From: Nitrososphaerales archaeon
Lineage (GTDB): Archaea > Thermoproteota > Nitrososphaeria > Nitrososphaerales > CADDZS01
Direction: 5' to 3'
Assembly: GCA_030041355.1 (NCBI GenBank)
Contig: JASHNZ010000012.1
Coordinates: forward strand, 47,263-111,262
DNA: 64,000 nucleotides
The notes under the pieces were generated by a model that was not told the origin of the DNA, did no database searches, and saw nothing but the letters and a program-made list of their open reading frames with translations. Numbering within the stretch: position 1 is the stretch's first letter; the number at the start of each line of letters is the position of its first letter. A program made the translations under genes and the position numbers. Below are positions 7,828 to 16,716 of the stretch, piece by piece.

Positions 7828-8718
7828 TTGATTGATTTAGAGAAGCTGAAAGGCTCCATAGTTCCACTTATTACTCCTTTCACCGAAGATGACGAATTTG
7901 ATGAAAAGACCTTCAGAAGACTAACTGACTGGCAGATCGAAAGTGGAAGTCACGGTATCTCTGTTGAAGGCACAACAGGGGAGCCTTCAGCCCTAAGTCT
8001 TGAGGAAAGAGAACACATCTACGCAGTCACTGTTTCAGCAGTCAAAGCACGAGTCCCGGTAGTAGCTGGAACGGGAACCAATAACCTCAAAGAAACACTA
8101 CGGCTTACAAAGGAAGCGGAAGATGAGGGTGTCGATGCAGCTTTAGTTATCGTTCCTTATTACAATCGTCCTTCGCAAGAGGGTCTATATGACTACTTTA
8201 CTCGGATAGCGGAATCTACTTCTCTTCCAATCATAATCTATAACATTCCTGGCCGCACGGCTACAAATATGGAACCTGCGACAATGAAAAGGCTTAGACA
8301 TAGATGCAAAAACATTGTCGGAGTAAAAGAGGCAAACAAAGACTTTGACCAGGTTAGCCAAGTGCTTTCTGAAGTCGGAAGAGATTTCCTGGTCTACTCT
8401 GGCATTGAAACATTATGTTATCCGATGTTGATGTTAGGCGGAGCGGGGCATATGAGCGCGACCGCGAATTTGCTTCCGAAAGAAGTGGCTGATTTGTATA
8501 ATCTAGTTGGAAAGGGCGAGTGGAGAAGGGCGTTAGACCTCCATTACAAGCTTTTTCCAATCAACGAAGCTTTGTTCTGGGATACGAACCCGATTCCTCT
8601 CAAGGCTGCCCTTGGGATGATCGGAAAGATAAATCCGAGGTTACGCCCGCCATTGGTTTCTTTATCTGGAGAAAAAAAGGCAAGACTAAAGCAAGTCATG
8701 CGGCAATACGGACTCTAG
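7828..8718 (+). CDS. DapA-family class I aldolase/lyase in an aromatic degradation cluster
   Basis: The 296-residue (beta/alpha)8 lyase has the family hallmarks: EGTTGEPSALS at about 47-57, YNIPGRTA with Tyr138, and Schiff-base Lys167 in VGVKEAN. Arg143 in the PGRT loop corresponds to the arginine that binds carboxylate in dihydrodipicolinate synthase. It could make 4-hydroxy-tetrahydrodipicolinate, but its position 11 bp ahead of the HpaG-like gene, in line with hpaB and hpaD, suggests a catabolic aldolase or decarboxylase for a ring-cleavage product. It starts at TTG. An upstream TATA-like TTATAAAACC lies near 7740. Confidence 0.85.
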   Translation: MIDLEKLKGSIVPLITPFTEDDEFDEKTFRRLTDWQIESGSHGISVEGTTGEPSALSLEEREHIYAVTVSAVKARVPVVAGTGTNNLKETLRLTKEAEDEGVDAALVIVPYYNRPSQEGLYDYFTRIAESTSLPIIIYNIPGRTATNMEPATMKRLRHRCKNIVGVKEANKDFDQVSQVLSEVGRDFLVYSGIETLCYPMLMLGGAGHMSATANLLPKEVADLYNLVGKGEWRRALDLHYKLFPINEALFWDTNPIPLKAALGMIGKINPRLRPPLVSLSGEKKARLKQVMRQYGL

Positions 8719-8729
8719 AGTTGCTATAA

Positions 8730-9488
8730 TTGCGGATTTCCAGATTCATGTCCGGAGGAAGGATAATAGACGGGAGTCTTGATGATCGCAGTGAGAAACT
8801 GCTGGGATCGGATGGAAACATCTACGACCCAAATAAAGTGGCATGGTTACCCCCTGCATCTCCGACTAAAATTATCGGACTAGTCTTGAATTATTCCGAT
8901 CATGCAAATGAACTCGGGCTTTCAACTGCGACCGAACCCGTGCTATTATTCAAGCCAAATAATACGCTTTTAGGGCATCTTGGAAATATCATCTATCCTA
9001 CGGCAGTATCCTACATGCATTATGAGGCGGAGCTGGTCGTGGTGATAGGAAGAGAATGCAGGAGAGTAAAGGCTTCGGCTGCAAACGATTGCATCAAAGG
9101 CTACACGATAGGAAATGATGTCACGGTGAGGGATTTTATCACAAATACTTTTCGACCCCCCATTAAGGCAAAAAGCTTTGACACATTCCTTCCTTTAGGG
9201 CCATGCGTGGTCACATTAGATGAGCTGAATAACATTTCCAACCTAAATCTTACCACAAAGGTAAACGGCGAGCTCAGACAGCAAGGAAATACGAAAAACT
9301 TGATGCATTCGGTTCCGGAGCTCATACAATACATCAGTGATTTTATGACACTCGAAGAAGACGACCTAATCATGACAGGAACTCCCAAGGGCATTTCTCC
9401 CATCAAACCGGGTGATGAAGTCGAAATATCCATTGACAATATAGGCACGCTCAAGAATACGGTAATAGCGGAAGGGACCCGAAGCTAG
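8730..9488 (+). CDS. Fumarylacetoacetate hydrolase family enzyme, HpaG-like
   Basis: The 252-residue protein has the FAH fold motifs: HYEAELVVVIG supplying metal glutamates, GYTIGNDVTVRD, KSFDTFLPLGP, and MTGTPKGISPIKPGD near the C-terminus. In homoprotocatechuate catabolism this family performs the 5-oxopent-3-ene-1,2,5-tricarboxylate decarboxylation and isomerisation steps. The gene lies 11 bp after the DapA-like gene and 14 bp before hpaB, so all are probably cotranscribed. TTG is the start; an in-frame ATG six codons later is possible. Confidence 0.85.
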   Translation: MRISRFMSGGRIIDGSLDDRSEKLLGSDGNIYDPNKVAWLPPASPTKIIGLVLNYSDHANELGLSTATEPVLLFKPNNTLLGHLGNIIYPTAVSYMHYEAELVVVIGRECRRVKASAANDCIKGYTIGNDVTVRDFITNTFRPPIKAKSFDTFLPLGPCVVTLDELNNISNLNLTTKVNGELRQQGNTKNLMHSVPELIQYISDFMTLEEDDLIMTGTPKGISPIKPGDEVEISIDNIGTLKNTVIAEGTRS

Positions 9489-9502
9489 GAAGAAGAAGCA
9501 AG

Positions 9503-10957
9503 ATGGGAGCGAGGAAAGGAATTCAATACCTCCAAGATTTGGACAACAAGCCTAGGGAACTCTGGCTTGGAGGAAACAAAATTACTCGTGATATCTCAAA
9601 ACATCCTCAGTTTAGAGCGGTTGCCAAGAGCATAGCTCATCTCTATGACATGCAGAACGACTCTGGCCTCGTGGAGGAAATGACCTACATCTCTCCAACT
9701 TCCGGCGAACGGGTTGGATTAAGCTTCCTTCAGCCGAAGACCATGGAGGATCTGATAAAAAGACGAGTGATGATGAAGCACTGGGCTGACTATTCTGGTG
9801 GAATGTTAGGGCGAACTCCTGATTATCTCAATAGTGATCTCATGGCAATGGCCTCTGCTTGGGAATTTTTCAATAGAAAAGATCAACATTTCGGCGATAA
9901 CCTGCGCAAGTACTATGAGTATGTTAGAGAAAACGATCTGTGCTTAACTCACACCCTCATCCACCCACAAGCAAATCGTGCAGTTGGGCCTAGCAAGCAA
10001 TCTGATCCATTTCTTGCAGCTCGCGTAGTCGAAAAAAACGATCAGGGTATTATGATTCGAGGCGCAAGGATGCTGGCAACGCTACCATTGGCTGATGAGA
10101 TACTGGTCTTCCCATCGACTGTAATTCGTGGGACTCAGGATGACATGCCTTATGCGTTCGCATTCGGGATCCCTTGTTCAACAAAGGGCTTGAAATTTAT
10201 TTGTCGCGAACCCTTCGCTGAAGAATCCCATTTTGATCATCCTCTTGCCTCAAGATTTGACGAGCAGGATGCGGTTGTGATCTTTGCTGACGTTCTCGTG
10301 CCTTGGGATAGAGTCTTCCTCCTTGAAGACGTGGAAGGAGCAAATACGCTTCAGGAAGCAACTAGCGGAATCGTGTTCATGACCCAACAAGTGATTGTGA
10401 AAAATATTGCCAAAACCGAATTCGTGCTGGGAGTTACATCACTCATAGCTGACACTATCGGCATCACAGAGTTCCAGCACGTTCAAGAAAAAATCGCAAA
10501 AATCATTATCATATTAGAATCGATGAAAAGCTTCTTGAGAGCTAGCGAAGCTGACGCCCAAATGAACCAGTGGGGAATTTTGACTCCTGATTTCAAACCA
10601 CTTAATGTAGCAAGAAACCTCTATCCCAGGCTCTTTCCGCAGTTTAGGACAATAATCCAACAACTTTCAGCTAGTGGCATGATGGCTCTTCCCTCCGAGG
10701 AAGATATGAAGAATAGCGAGATCAGACCCTCGATTGACGCCTATTATCAGGCAAAGAATACAAATTCCGAGGAAAGAATAAGATTATTCCATCTTGCTTG
10801 GGACATAGCAGGGAGCTCCTTTGGATCAAGACAGGAACTGTACGAACGATTTTTCTTCGGTGACCCCGTTCGAATGGCAGGGGCCCTGTACAACTGGTAT
10901 GACAAAGAGCCTTACAAACAACGAATAAGGGAATTCTTACATCAAGAAGAGGAATAG
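9503..10957 (+). CDS. hpaB: 4-hydroxyphenylacetate 3-monooxygenase, oxygenase component
   Basis: The 484-residue length fits the FADH2-dependent HpaB family. Recognisable stretches are DLCLTHTLIHPQANR (flavin and substrate region, about residues 150-165), LPLADEILVFP, and the acyl-CoA dehydrogenase-like C-terminal helices. It hydroxylates 4-hydroxyphenylacetate to homoprotocatechuate using O2 and reduced flavin. The partner reductase HpaC is not found nearby, so reduced flavin must come from elsewhere. It starts at ATG preceded by GGAAGAAGAAGCAAG, and is 9 bp ahead of hpaD. Confidence 0.9.
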   Translation: MGARKGIQYLQDLDNKPRELWLGGNKITRDISKHPQFRAVAKSIAHLYDMQNDSGLVEEMTYISPTSGERVGLSFLQPKTMEDLIKRRVMMKHWADYSGGMLGRTPDYLNSDLMAMASAWEFFNRKDQHFGDNLRKYYEYVRENDLCLTHTLIHPQANRAVGPSKQSDPFLAARVVEKNDQGIMIRGARMLATLPLADEILVFPSTVIRGTQDDMPYAFAFGIPCSTKGLKFICREPFAEESHFDHPLASRFDEQDAVVIFADVLVPWDRVFLLEDVEGANTLQEATSGIVFMTQQVIVKNIAKTEFVLGVTSLIADTIGITEFQHVQEKIAKIIIILESMKSFLRASEADAQMNQWGILTPDFKPLNVARNLYPRLFPQFRTIIQQLSASGMMALPSEEDMKNSEIRPSIDAYYQAKNTNSEERIRLFHLAWDIAGSSFGSRQELYERFFFGDPVRMAGALYNWYDKEPYKQRIREFLHQEEE

Positions 10958-10966
10958 AGGTTTTCC

Positions 10967-11995
10967 GTGAGCCTCACAAGACATCCGCCTAGTTTTGATA
11001 TTGTTAGAACTTCGCATGTCGAATTCATTGTCACCGATTTAGAGCGTTCTAGAGAGTTTTACGTGGGGACTCTGGGATTCATAGAGACTTCATCGACCAA
11101 AGAGAGAATATACCTGCGCGGAATCGAAGACCGGATTCATCATTCTCTAATCCTTAGAAAAGGAAACAGCCCCGCGGTATCACATATCGCCTACAGAGTC
11201 AGGGAGGACAGAGATCTTGATTTGATTGCGGAACTCTTCGAGAAAGAGGTGAACATTCGGGTAAAAAGGATCGAGGAAGGAGAAGATGAGGAAGGCCTCG
11301 GAAGAGCAATTAGAGTTCAGGACCCGTGCGGTTTTCCGGTCGAATTTTTCAAACGTGCCCGCGAGTCAGAGTGGCTCTTGCAGCATTTTGATCGTCACAG
11401 AGCATCTCGGATAATGAGAATAGATCATGTAAATGTCCTAGTTCCTGAAGTCACGCCAGTTTCTGATTGGTACACGGAGAAGCTCGGATTTCTCTGCTCC
11501 GAGTATACGGAAACGGACGAACCCAATCCAAAAATCTGGGCTACTTGGCTTCGTCGTAAGCCGACAGTTCATGACATTGCGATAATGACAGGCGTGGGTC
11601 CTAGGTTGCACCATGTAGGGTTCTCCGTTGCCGAGAAAGATAACATTCTGGATTGTGCTGACATACTAGCCGCAAAAGGCTACTTGGAAAATATTGAGCG
11701 TGGCCCGGGCAGGCACGGAATTTCTAATGCTTTCTTCTTGTATCTACGAGATCCGGATGGGCACCGAATCGAACTATATACCGGTGATTACTTGAGTGCG
11801 GATCCTGACCTGCCACCTCTCAAATGGAAGCTCGATGACCCGCAACGTCAAACATTTTGGGGCGCTCCGGCGCCCGAAAGATGGTTCAACGAAGCAAGCA
11901 CTCTATTGTCGGTTTATGATGGAAATCCTGTGCCGACCTTGAAGCCCCAGCACGATCCAAGGAAGAAATCCACGGATGCGGGCTTTGCTCACTAG
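10967..11995 (+). CDS. hpaD: Homoprotocatechuate 2,3-dioxygenase (type I extradiol)
   Basis: The 342-residue protein has two vicinal-oxygen-chelate modules. The metal ligands expected for homoprotocatechuate 2,3-dioxygenase are visible: His154 in RIDHVNV, His215 or 216 in RLHHVGF and Glu269 in HRIELYTGDY, close to the H155/H214/E267 set of the Brevibacterium fuscum enzyme. It opens the catechol ring of homoprotocatechuate to 5-carboxymethyl-2-hydroxymuconate semialdehyde. The long C-terminal tail after YTGDY is also typical. GTG start, 9 bp after hpaB. Confidence 0.9.
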   Translation: MSLTRHPPSFDIVRTSHVEFIVTDLERSREFYVGTLGFIETSSTKERIYLRGIEDRIHHSLILRKGNSPAVSHIAYRVREDRDLDLIAELFEKEVNIRVKRIEEGEDEEGLGRAIRVQDPCGFPVEFFKRARESEWLLQHFDRHRASRIMRIDHVNVLVPEVTPVSDWYTEKLGFLCSEYTETDEPNPKIWATWLRRKPTVHDIAIMTGVGPRLHHVGFSVAEKDNILDCADILAAKGYLENIERGPGRHGISNAFFLYLRDPDGHRIELYTGDYLSADPDLPPLKWKLDDPQRQTFWGAPAPERWFNEASTLLSVYDGNPVPTLKPQHDPRKKSTDAGFAH

Positions 11996-12003
11996 ATGCG
12001 ATG

Positions 12004-13386
12004 CTAGAGCGGATCGTTGACCGAAGCTAGCCGAATGAGTTTCTTATTTGTGAATTCTGTTATTCCAAGAGAAGACAGCTCGCGCCCAAAGCCCGAGTTC
12101 TTCACACCGCCGAAAGGAAGTTCCGGTGACGAAAGAACAGGATGATTTACAAAGACCATACCACTTTCAATTTCATTGGCAAATCTTTTTGCCCGGTCTG
12201 GGCTTTCAGTAAATACAGCCGCACCCAATCCAAAAGGAGAATCATTAGCCAAAAGAATCGCTTCTTCGTCATTCTTCACGGGAAAATACAACGCAACAGG
12301 ACCGAAGAATTCGTCTCTATACGCGGGAGAGTTCTTGTCGATGTTTGTTAGGATTGTAGGTTCCACAAAAGCTCCAGCTCGATCCATTCTCTTTCCTCCC
12401 ATGAGAACCTTAGCGCCAGATTTCACTGCTTGGTCGATTTGGGAAAGCAACAGTTGAGCCTGTGCTTCAGAGGATACCGGAGCTAGCGTCGTCTTATTAT
12501 CCAATGGATCTCCGGGAACAAGCGCCTTCAGTTTCTCGCTGAAAGCTGAGAGGAATCTCTCTGAAACATTTTCCTCAACAATGAATCTCTTTGCGGCCGT
12601 GCATTGCTGTCCAGAATTTAGCATTCGGCTGAAAACGGCGTAATCCACGGCCTTTGGAAGGTCAGCGTCATCCAAAACAATGAAAGGGTCGCTTCCTCCC
12701 AGTTCGAGGACGACTTTCTTAAGTTGCTCCCCGGCTCTTTTTGCTACGTAGCGACCTGCCTCTGCACTTCCTGTGATCGACACTCCGGATATTCTAGGGT
12801 CATCAATCGCTTGCCTTGCACGTGAGCTCGTGAGCAACAGATTCGTGTACACGCCGGGCGGACTTCCAGCTGTCCTAAACAGCTCTTCGATGGCAATTGA
12901 GACTTGCGGCACATTGGAAGCGTGTTTGATCAGAACCACATTCCCTGCCATGATGTTCGGAGCTGCAAATCTCACTACTTGATAGTAAGGAAAGTTCCAA
13001 GGCATTACTCCGAGTAGCGGACCGATTGGTTCCTGTATTACTTCGGCTTCTCCGTATTTGACCTGCAGTTTTTGAGGAGCTAGAAATTTCTCCCCATTCT
13101 CAGCGTAATACTCAACAATTTTGGCAGACAGAGAGAGCTCTCCCTTACCTTCTCCAAATCTTTTCCCCATTTCAAGAGTCGAAAGTTTCGCCAAGTCATC
13201 ACGACGTGATCGCATTTCTTGTGCAACGCGCCGAAGCAGCTCAGATCTCTTCGAATAGTCAGTCTTGCGCCAGCTCTGATAGGCTACGTAAGCTTGGCCG
13301 ATCAACTGATCGACTTTTTCATCGCTAGTCTCTTCGAATGTTTTCAAAACTTGGTCGGTGTAAGGATTCACCGATTGAATGGCCAT
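12004..13386 (-). CDS. NAD(P)-dependent aldehyde dehydrogenase (semialdehyde type)
   Basis: The 460-residue protein is a classical aldehyde dehydrogenase: PWNFPYYQ (cofactor/oxyanion Asn), Glu228 in VLELGGSDPF, catalytic Cys262 in NSGQQC, and the C-terminal FGGVKNSGFGREL. Closest in look to succinate-semialdehyde dehydrogenases. It is convergent with hpaD, with only 8 bp between the stops. It could oxidise the ring-cleavage semialdehyde (HpaE role) or the succinate semialdehyde released at the end of the pathway. The substrate is inferred from context. Confidence 0.88.
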   Translation of the reverse strand: MAIQSVNPYTDQVLKTFEETSDEKVDQLIGQAYVAYQSWRKTDYSKRSELLRRVAQEMRSRRDDLAKLSTLEMGKRFGEGKGELSLSAKIVEYYAENGEKFLAPQKLQVKYGEAEVIQEPIGPLLGVMPWNFPYYQVVRFAAPNIMAGNVVLIKHASNVPQVSIAIEELFRTAGSPPGVYTNLLLTSSRARQAIDDPRISGVSITGSAEAGRYVAKRAGEQLKKVVLELGGSDPFIVLDDADLPKAVDYAVFSRMLNSGQQCTAAKRFIVEENVSERFLSAFSEKLKALVPGDPLDNKTTLAPVSSEAQAQLLLSQIDQAVKSGAKVLMGGKRMDRAGAFVEPTILTNIDKNSPAYRDEFFGPVALYFPVKNDEEAILLANDSPFGLGAAVFTESPDRAKRFANEIESGMVFVNHPVLSSPELPFGGVKNSGFGRELSSLGITEFTNKKLIRLASVNDPL

Positions 13387-13580
13387 GCGGTAACTCGCTC
13401 CACTTATTGCTAGAAAGTCCTTGGATTTAATTTAAGAATATCATACACATTCTATTAGAGTGAATCTAGGGTCTTCATTTTCCGCCGCGCTTGTTTTTGC
13501 CACGTCTCAGCAAAGACACTAAGAAAAGGCAGAAAAAAATGTTGAAATGAAAGGAAGGTAACTAAGGAAGGATTTCTCTT

Positions 13581-14063
13581 TTATTGAACGTAAATCCAGT
13601 CCGGAACTATAGTGACCATCGCGCGTTTTTCTTTAGAATTACGCCATGGATACTTGTCCTTTCCAAGGTACTTCTTTGCAAGCTTGTCGATATGCGGGTC
13701 TGCTTTGTCGTTGCTTATCCGCACGACTCTCCCACTTAAGGATACGTAATGATATGGATCTTTTTGATCCGCAATCGAAATACCGACTCTGGAATCGCGT
13801 TCCAGGTTTCTGATTTTCTTTCTTCCGTACGCACTGTTGAAAAGAAGATACTTATCGTCTTCGTGATCTACCCACACTGGGGTCACGTGTAAGGAACCGT
13901 CTTTGTTTATCGTCGCTACATGACCAAAATTTGGTTGTTCGATTAGTACAATTGCTTCTTTCGAAAGTCTTTTTTCTAGTCCTTCTCTCTTTCGTTCAAC
14001 AGCTTGTGACTGACTCAATTTGGGAACACGACAGTAAATCAACAACGGATCCTGCTTATACAA
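13581..14063 (-). CDS. Split-barrel flavin/F420-binding protein (PPOX class)
   Basis: The 160-residue protein has the pyridoxamine-phosphate-oxidase-like barrel: HVATINKDGSLHVTPVWVDH, then LLFNSAYGRKKIRNLERD and HYVSLSGRVVRI. Archaeal members of this class mostly bind F420 or flavin and reduce small organic substrates. The frame opens at TTG 14063, but the family usually begins nearer the conserved segment, so an internal TTG about 15 codons later is possible. It is 1 bp from the upstream small membrane gene and probably cotranscribed with it and hflX. Confidence 0.8.
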   Translation of the reverse strand: MYKQDPLLIYCRVPKLSQSQAVERKREGLEKRLSKEAIVLIEQPNFGHVATINKDGSLHVTPVWVDHEDDKYLLFNSAYGRKKIRNLERDSRVGISIADQKDPYHYVSLSGRVVRISNDKADPHIDKLAKKYLGKDKYPWRNSKEKRAMVTIVPDWIYVQ

Positions 14064-14064
14064 G

Positions 14065-14307
14065 TTATTGAGACAAAGTTTTAGATCGTTTTTTCCGTCT
14101 GGCTCTACGTCCCTGCCCGGTTGAACTTGATTTTGATTCTTTCGCTGATTTATTGTACGCGCCTCGAATCAGAACAACGCCGAAAACAATGAATATAGCA
14201 TCCGTGATTAGATTCTGCGGCCCAAAGCCAAATCCAATTACGAAGAGTATGCCGAGAAAAATTAGGACGATTCCGCCGGCGACTTCAAGCTTTGATCTGC
14301 TATCCAA
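14065..14307 (-). CDS. Small two-helix membrane protein with basic tail
   Basis: The 80-residue protein has two hydrophobic segments (GGIVLIFLGILFVIGFGFG at about 11-29 and LITDAIFIVFGVVLIRGAY at about 33-51). A serine/lysine/arginine-rich tail (GQGRRARRKKRSKTL) probably lies in the cytoplasm and could touch nucleic acid or ribosomes. It follows hflX by 6 bp on the same strand, which suggests cotranscription. Family not recognised. Confidence 0.6.
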   Translation of the reverse strand: MDSRSKLEVAGGIVLIFLGILFVIGFGFGPQNLITDAIFIVFGVVLIRGAYNKSAKESKSSSTGQGRRARRKKRSKTLSQ

Positions 14308-14313
14308 GTTACT

Positions 14314-15519
14314 CTAGCTCGAACCGAGGTCGATAGCGGGACTAGTGTCAATATGTTCAACTAAAGGGCCCGCAAATGTCTCTATCTCGTGAGCTTCTCC
14401 GGCGAATCCTTTGGCCCCGCTTGGCTCGGGATAGAGAGTTTCCGCAATTCTCACTTTTAGCTTTCTAAGCCCCTCCCCAGTCTTTGCAGAAATGCCAATA
14501 TTAGGTAGATCTCCAACTAGCCCTGTCCTTTTTTCCTTGTCCTCTCGAGAAGCTAGATCGAGTTTGTTCATTACAAGAAGAATTTTTGTTGGATTAATAT
14601 GAAGCTGATCCAAGGTCTCTCTGCAGCTTGAGTATTTGATCTCCATATTTACAATGGACTCGCTTGCATCGAGCATTAACAAGATAAGATCCGCGAAAGT
14701 GAGCTCTTCAAGAGTAGATTTGAAAGCCTCAATCATGTAAGTCGGCAGTCTGCTGATGAAACCTACTGTGTCTGAAAGCAAGACTTTCTTCCGATTTGAA
14801 GGTTCGAAACTACGCGTTGTTGTTGTAAGCGTTGTAAAAAGCTTAGGAGATTCTTCTTTAGTCTCGAAGGTTAGACGATTGAAAAGTGTGGTCTTGCCGC
14901 TACTGGTATAGCCAGCTAGCGAAACTAAGGGCAGGTTGATTCTCGCCCTTGAAACTCGGAAAAGGTCTCTACGTTTTTTCGCTTCTTCAAGTTTCTTTGT
15001 GACGAGCGTCATTTGTTTCTTTAATGCTCTGAACTTGATATCAACCGCATATTCTCCCATTCCCATGAAACCGGATTGCTCGCCTTTGAGAGAGATTTGA
15101 ACAGCCTCTCTTGCCCGGGGAATTTCATACTTTAGTTCAGCCAGTCTGACTTGAAGTTTGGCTTCTGTGGTCGTGGCTCTAGAATTGAAAATGTCGAGAA
15201 TGAGCCTTTCGCGATCAATCACTTCTTGGTGAGTGAACTTCGCGAGATTGTGTGCCTGAGAAGAGGACAGCCTATCATCAACTACGACAAGGTGTGTACC
15301 GAGCTCCTCCGCGATAGATTTGATCTCCTCCGCTTTGCCGGCCCCAACTCCGTACTGTTGATGATTCAGCCTTTTCTGATCCAAAACCGAAGCAATAGAA
15401 TAACCAGCAGCTTCGACGAGACCCAGTGCTTCTTTCTTGATGAATTCATCTCGATATGTTACGAGAATGACATGTTTTCCGATAGGAGTCGGTTTCTTCC
15501 GAGATAAAGTTTCATCCAA
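14314..15519 (-). CDS. hflX: HflX-type ribosome-associated GTPase
   Basis: The 401-residue protein has the HflX N-terminal domain (about 1-190, with YGVGAGKAEEI and the Gly-rich EQSGFMGMGE linker) and a GTPase domain: G1 GYTSSGKT at 203-210, G3 DTVGFISRLP and G4 NKLD. HflX binds the 50S/70S ribosome and splits stalled ribosomes in bacteria; archaeal members bind the large subunit. The start near 15519 is followed by a lysine-rich leader. It heads a three-gene minus-strand run with the small membrane protein and the split-barrel protein. Confidence 0.92.
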   Translation of the reverse strand: MDETLSRKKPTPIGKHVILVTYRDEFIKKEALGLVEAAGYSIASVLDQKRLNHQQYGVGAGKAEEIKSIAEELGTHLVVVDDRLSSSQAHNLAKFTHQEVIDRERLILDIFNSRATTTEAKLQVRLAELKYEIPRAREAVQISLKGEQSGFMGMGEYAVDIKFRALKKQMTLVTKKLEEAKKRRDLFRVSRARINLPLVSLAGYTSSGKTTLFNRLTFETKEESPKLFTTLTTTTRSFEPSNRKKVLLSDTVGFISRLPTYMIEAFKSTLEELTFADLILLMLDASESIVNMEIKYSSCRETLDQLHINPTKILLVMNKLDLASREDKEKRTGLVGDLPNIGISAKTGEGLRKLKVRIAETLYPEPSGAKGFAGEAHEIETFAGPLVEHIDTSPAIDLGSS

Positions 15520-15622
15520 AATTCAAACACTTAGGATACAGGAATAATTCACATTACAATACGCAGTTCAGCCTCGGCGTATTAATAAAGTGCCCCGTCA
15601 CGCCAGCTAAATCAAAATAGTC

Positions 15623-16195
15623 CTAAAGCATTCCATAAGAGAGATGTTGCTCACGGCGCATTTGAAGATCTCTCTCTCGTGCGGCCTTTTGGATCGCACC
15701 AGACTTGCGTGCTTCATCTACGCGGGAGAGCCCCGCAATTTTTGTTATTACCTTGATTCCTTCGTTTGTAATCTCGACCTCGCTCTTTGTACTCATGATC
15801 AAGGTTCCATTCATTCTTCGAATGGCGGAGCGAAGATGTGGGCTGGGGATTATTCTGCGGCCTTTCTGAGCTGGAGGTTCTACAATTTCCGCGACTTCCC
15901 AGATACGCCTTGGAGATCGTTCGATCAGAGACAGAAGGATTTTTTGCATTCTTTCGTCAATTTCCAGCTCCTGTCTTTCCTTTTTATGGAATCTTGCAAG
16001 CAGAGTCGTTGCCTCTTCCTTCGACAAGGCTGCTTTTGTCTTGTAGCCTTCCGTATAGGCAGCAACAACTGAAATTATATCTGGCCAGCAAGTCTCGTCG
16101 TACTCTTGAAGCAATACGAAAGTTTCAGCAGGGACATAGTATCCGCCCTTTACAGGATATAATTGCCGCGTCCCGATGTGACTAGACATGTTCAA
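15623..16195 (-). CDS. Uncharacterised 190-residue cytosolic protein
   Basis: I do not recognise this protein. It is soluble and strongly charged, with a central helical part (KEEATTLLARFHKKERQELEI), a segment that could be a winged helix (SPHLRSAIRRMNGTLIMS, then VEITNEGIKVITKI), and a basic C-terminus rich in Arg and Glu. The helix-then-beta-wing order hints at DNA or RNA binding. ATG 16195 or the in-frame ATG two codons later can start it. It sits alone between hflX and a gene-poor stretch. Confidence 0.7.
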   Translation of the reverse strand: MNMSSHIGTRQLYPVKGGYYVPAETFVLLQEYDETCWPDIISVVAAYTEGYKTKAALSKEEATTLLARFHKKERQELEIDERMQKILLSLIERSPRRIWEVAEIVEPPAQKGRRIIPSPHLRSAIRRMNGTLIMSTKSEVEITNEGIKVITKIAGLSRVDEARKSGAIQKAARERDLQMRREQHLSYGML

Positions 16196-16716
16196 CGCTC
16201 TCCATTAATTTTGTCGTGGATTGACATGCTCCCAACGCCCCTGGCATTGGTAATTGCATGGGAGCAAAACAAATTTTCCTCAGCGAGGCTCATGAGTATT
16301 ATTGTACTCCCTCGCTTATTACTGTTTATATCGAATATAGTAGAAACGCTCTCAAGCCAACGCTTAAGCCTCAAAAACCTCTATACGGAGTGGAGCAATC
16401 AACTTAACTGTAAAACAAGGCCACTTAGAAACGATCGAAGTATGCTGTTCTTTTGACGCTGTCCTATTAGTCTTGCTTGCCCAAGATCCTATGCACCTTT
16501 TTGCAGGAGTTGTAAGTTTTTCAAATGCTATAGTTTTGGTTGTTTAGAAAATTCCAGTCATCATACTGATCGTCGGGGCACTGCTTGTTTTGCTCCCGTG
16601 CAATAATCGTGGCAATAGAGGTATGGTTCTTCACGGATAGCTTCTTCTTTGCGGCAATTGCTTTCTTGATAGTAGCGATAAGAAGCAGCGTCGCAATCTA
16701 GAAGGATTTTGTATTC
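16196..16716. other. Gene-poor stretch with a possible protein-coding remnant (16521-16697, minus)
   Basis: No convincing gene is present. On the minus strand 16521-16697 is an open frame of 58 codons with protein-like composition (AIAAKKKLSVKNHTSIATII, then QCPDDQYDDWNFLNNQ) but no ATG and an in-frame stop just ahead, so it looks like the 3' remnant of a lost gene or a short gene with an unusual start. Plus-strand 16230-16340 encodes a hydrophobic stretch without a good start. Both readings are weak. Confidence 0.3.
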
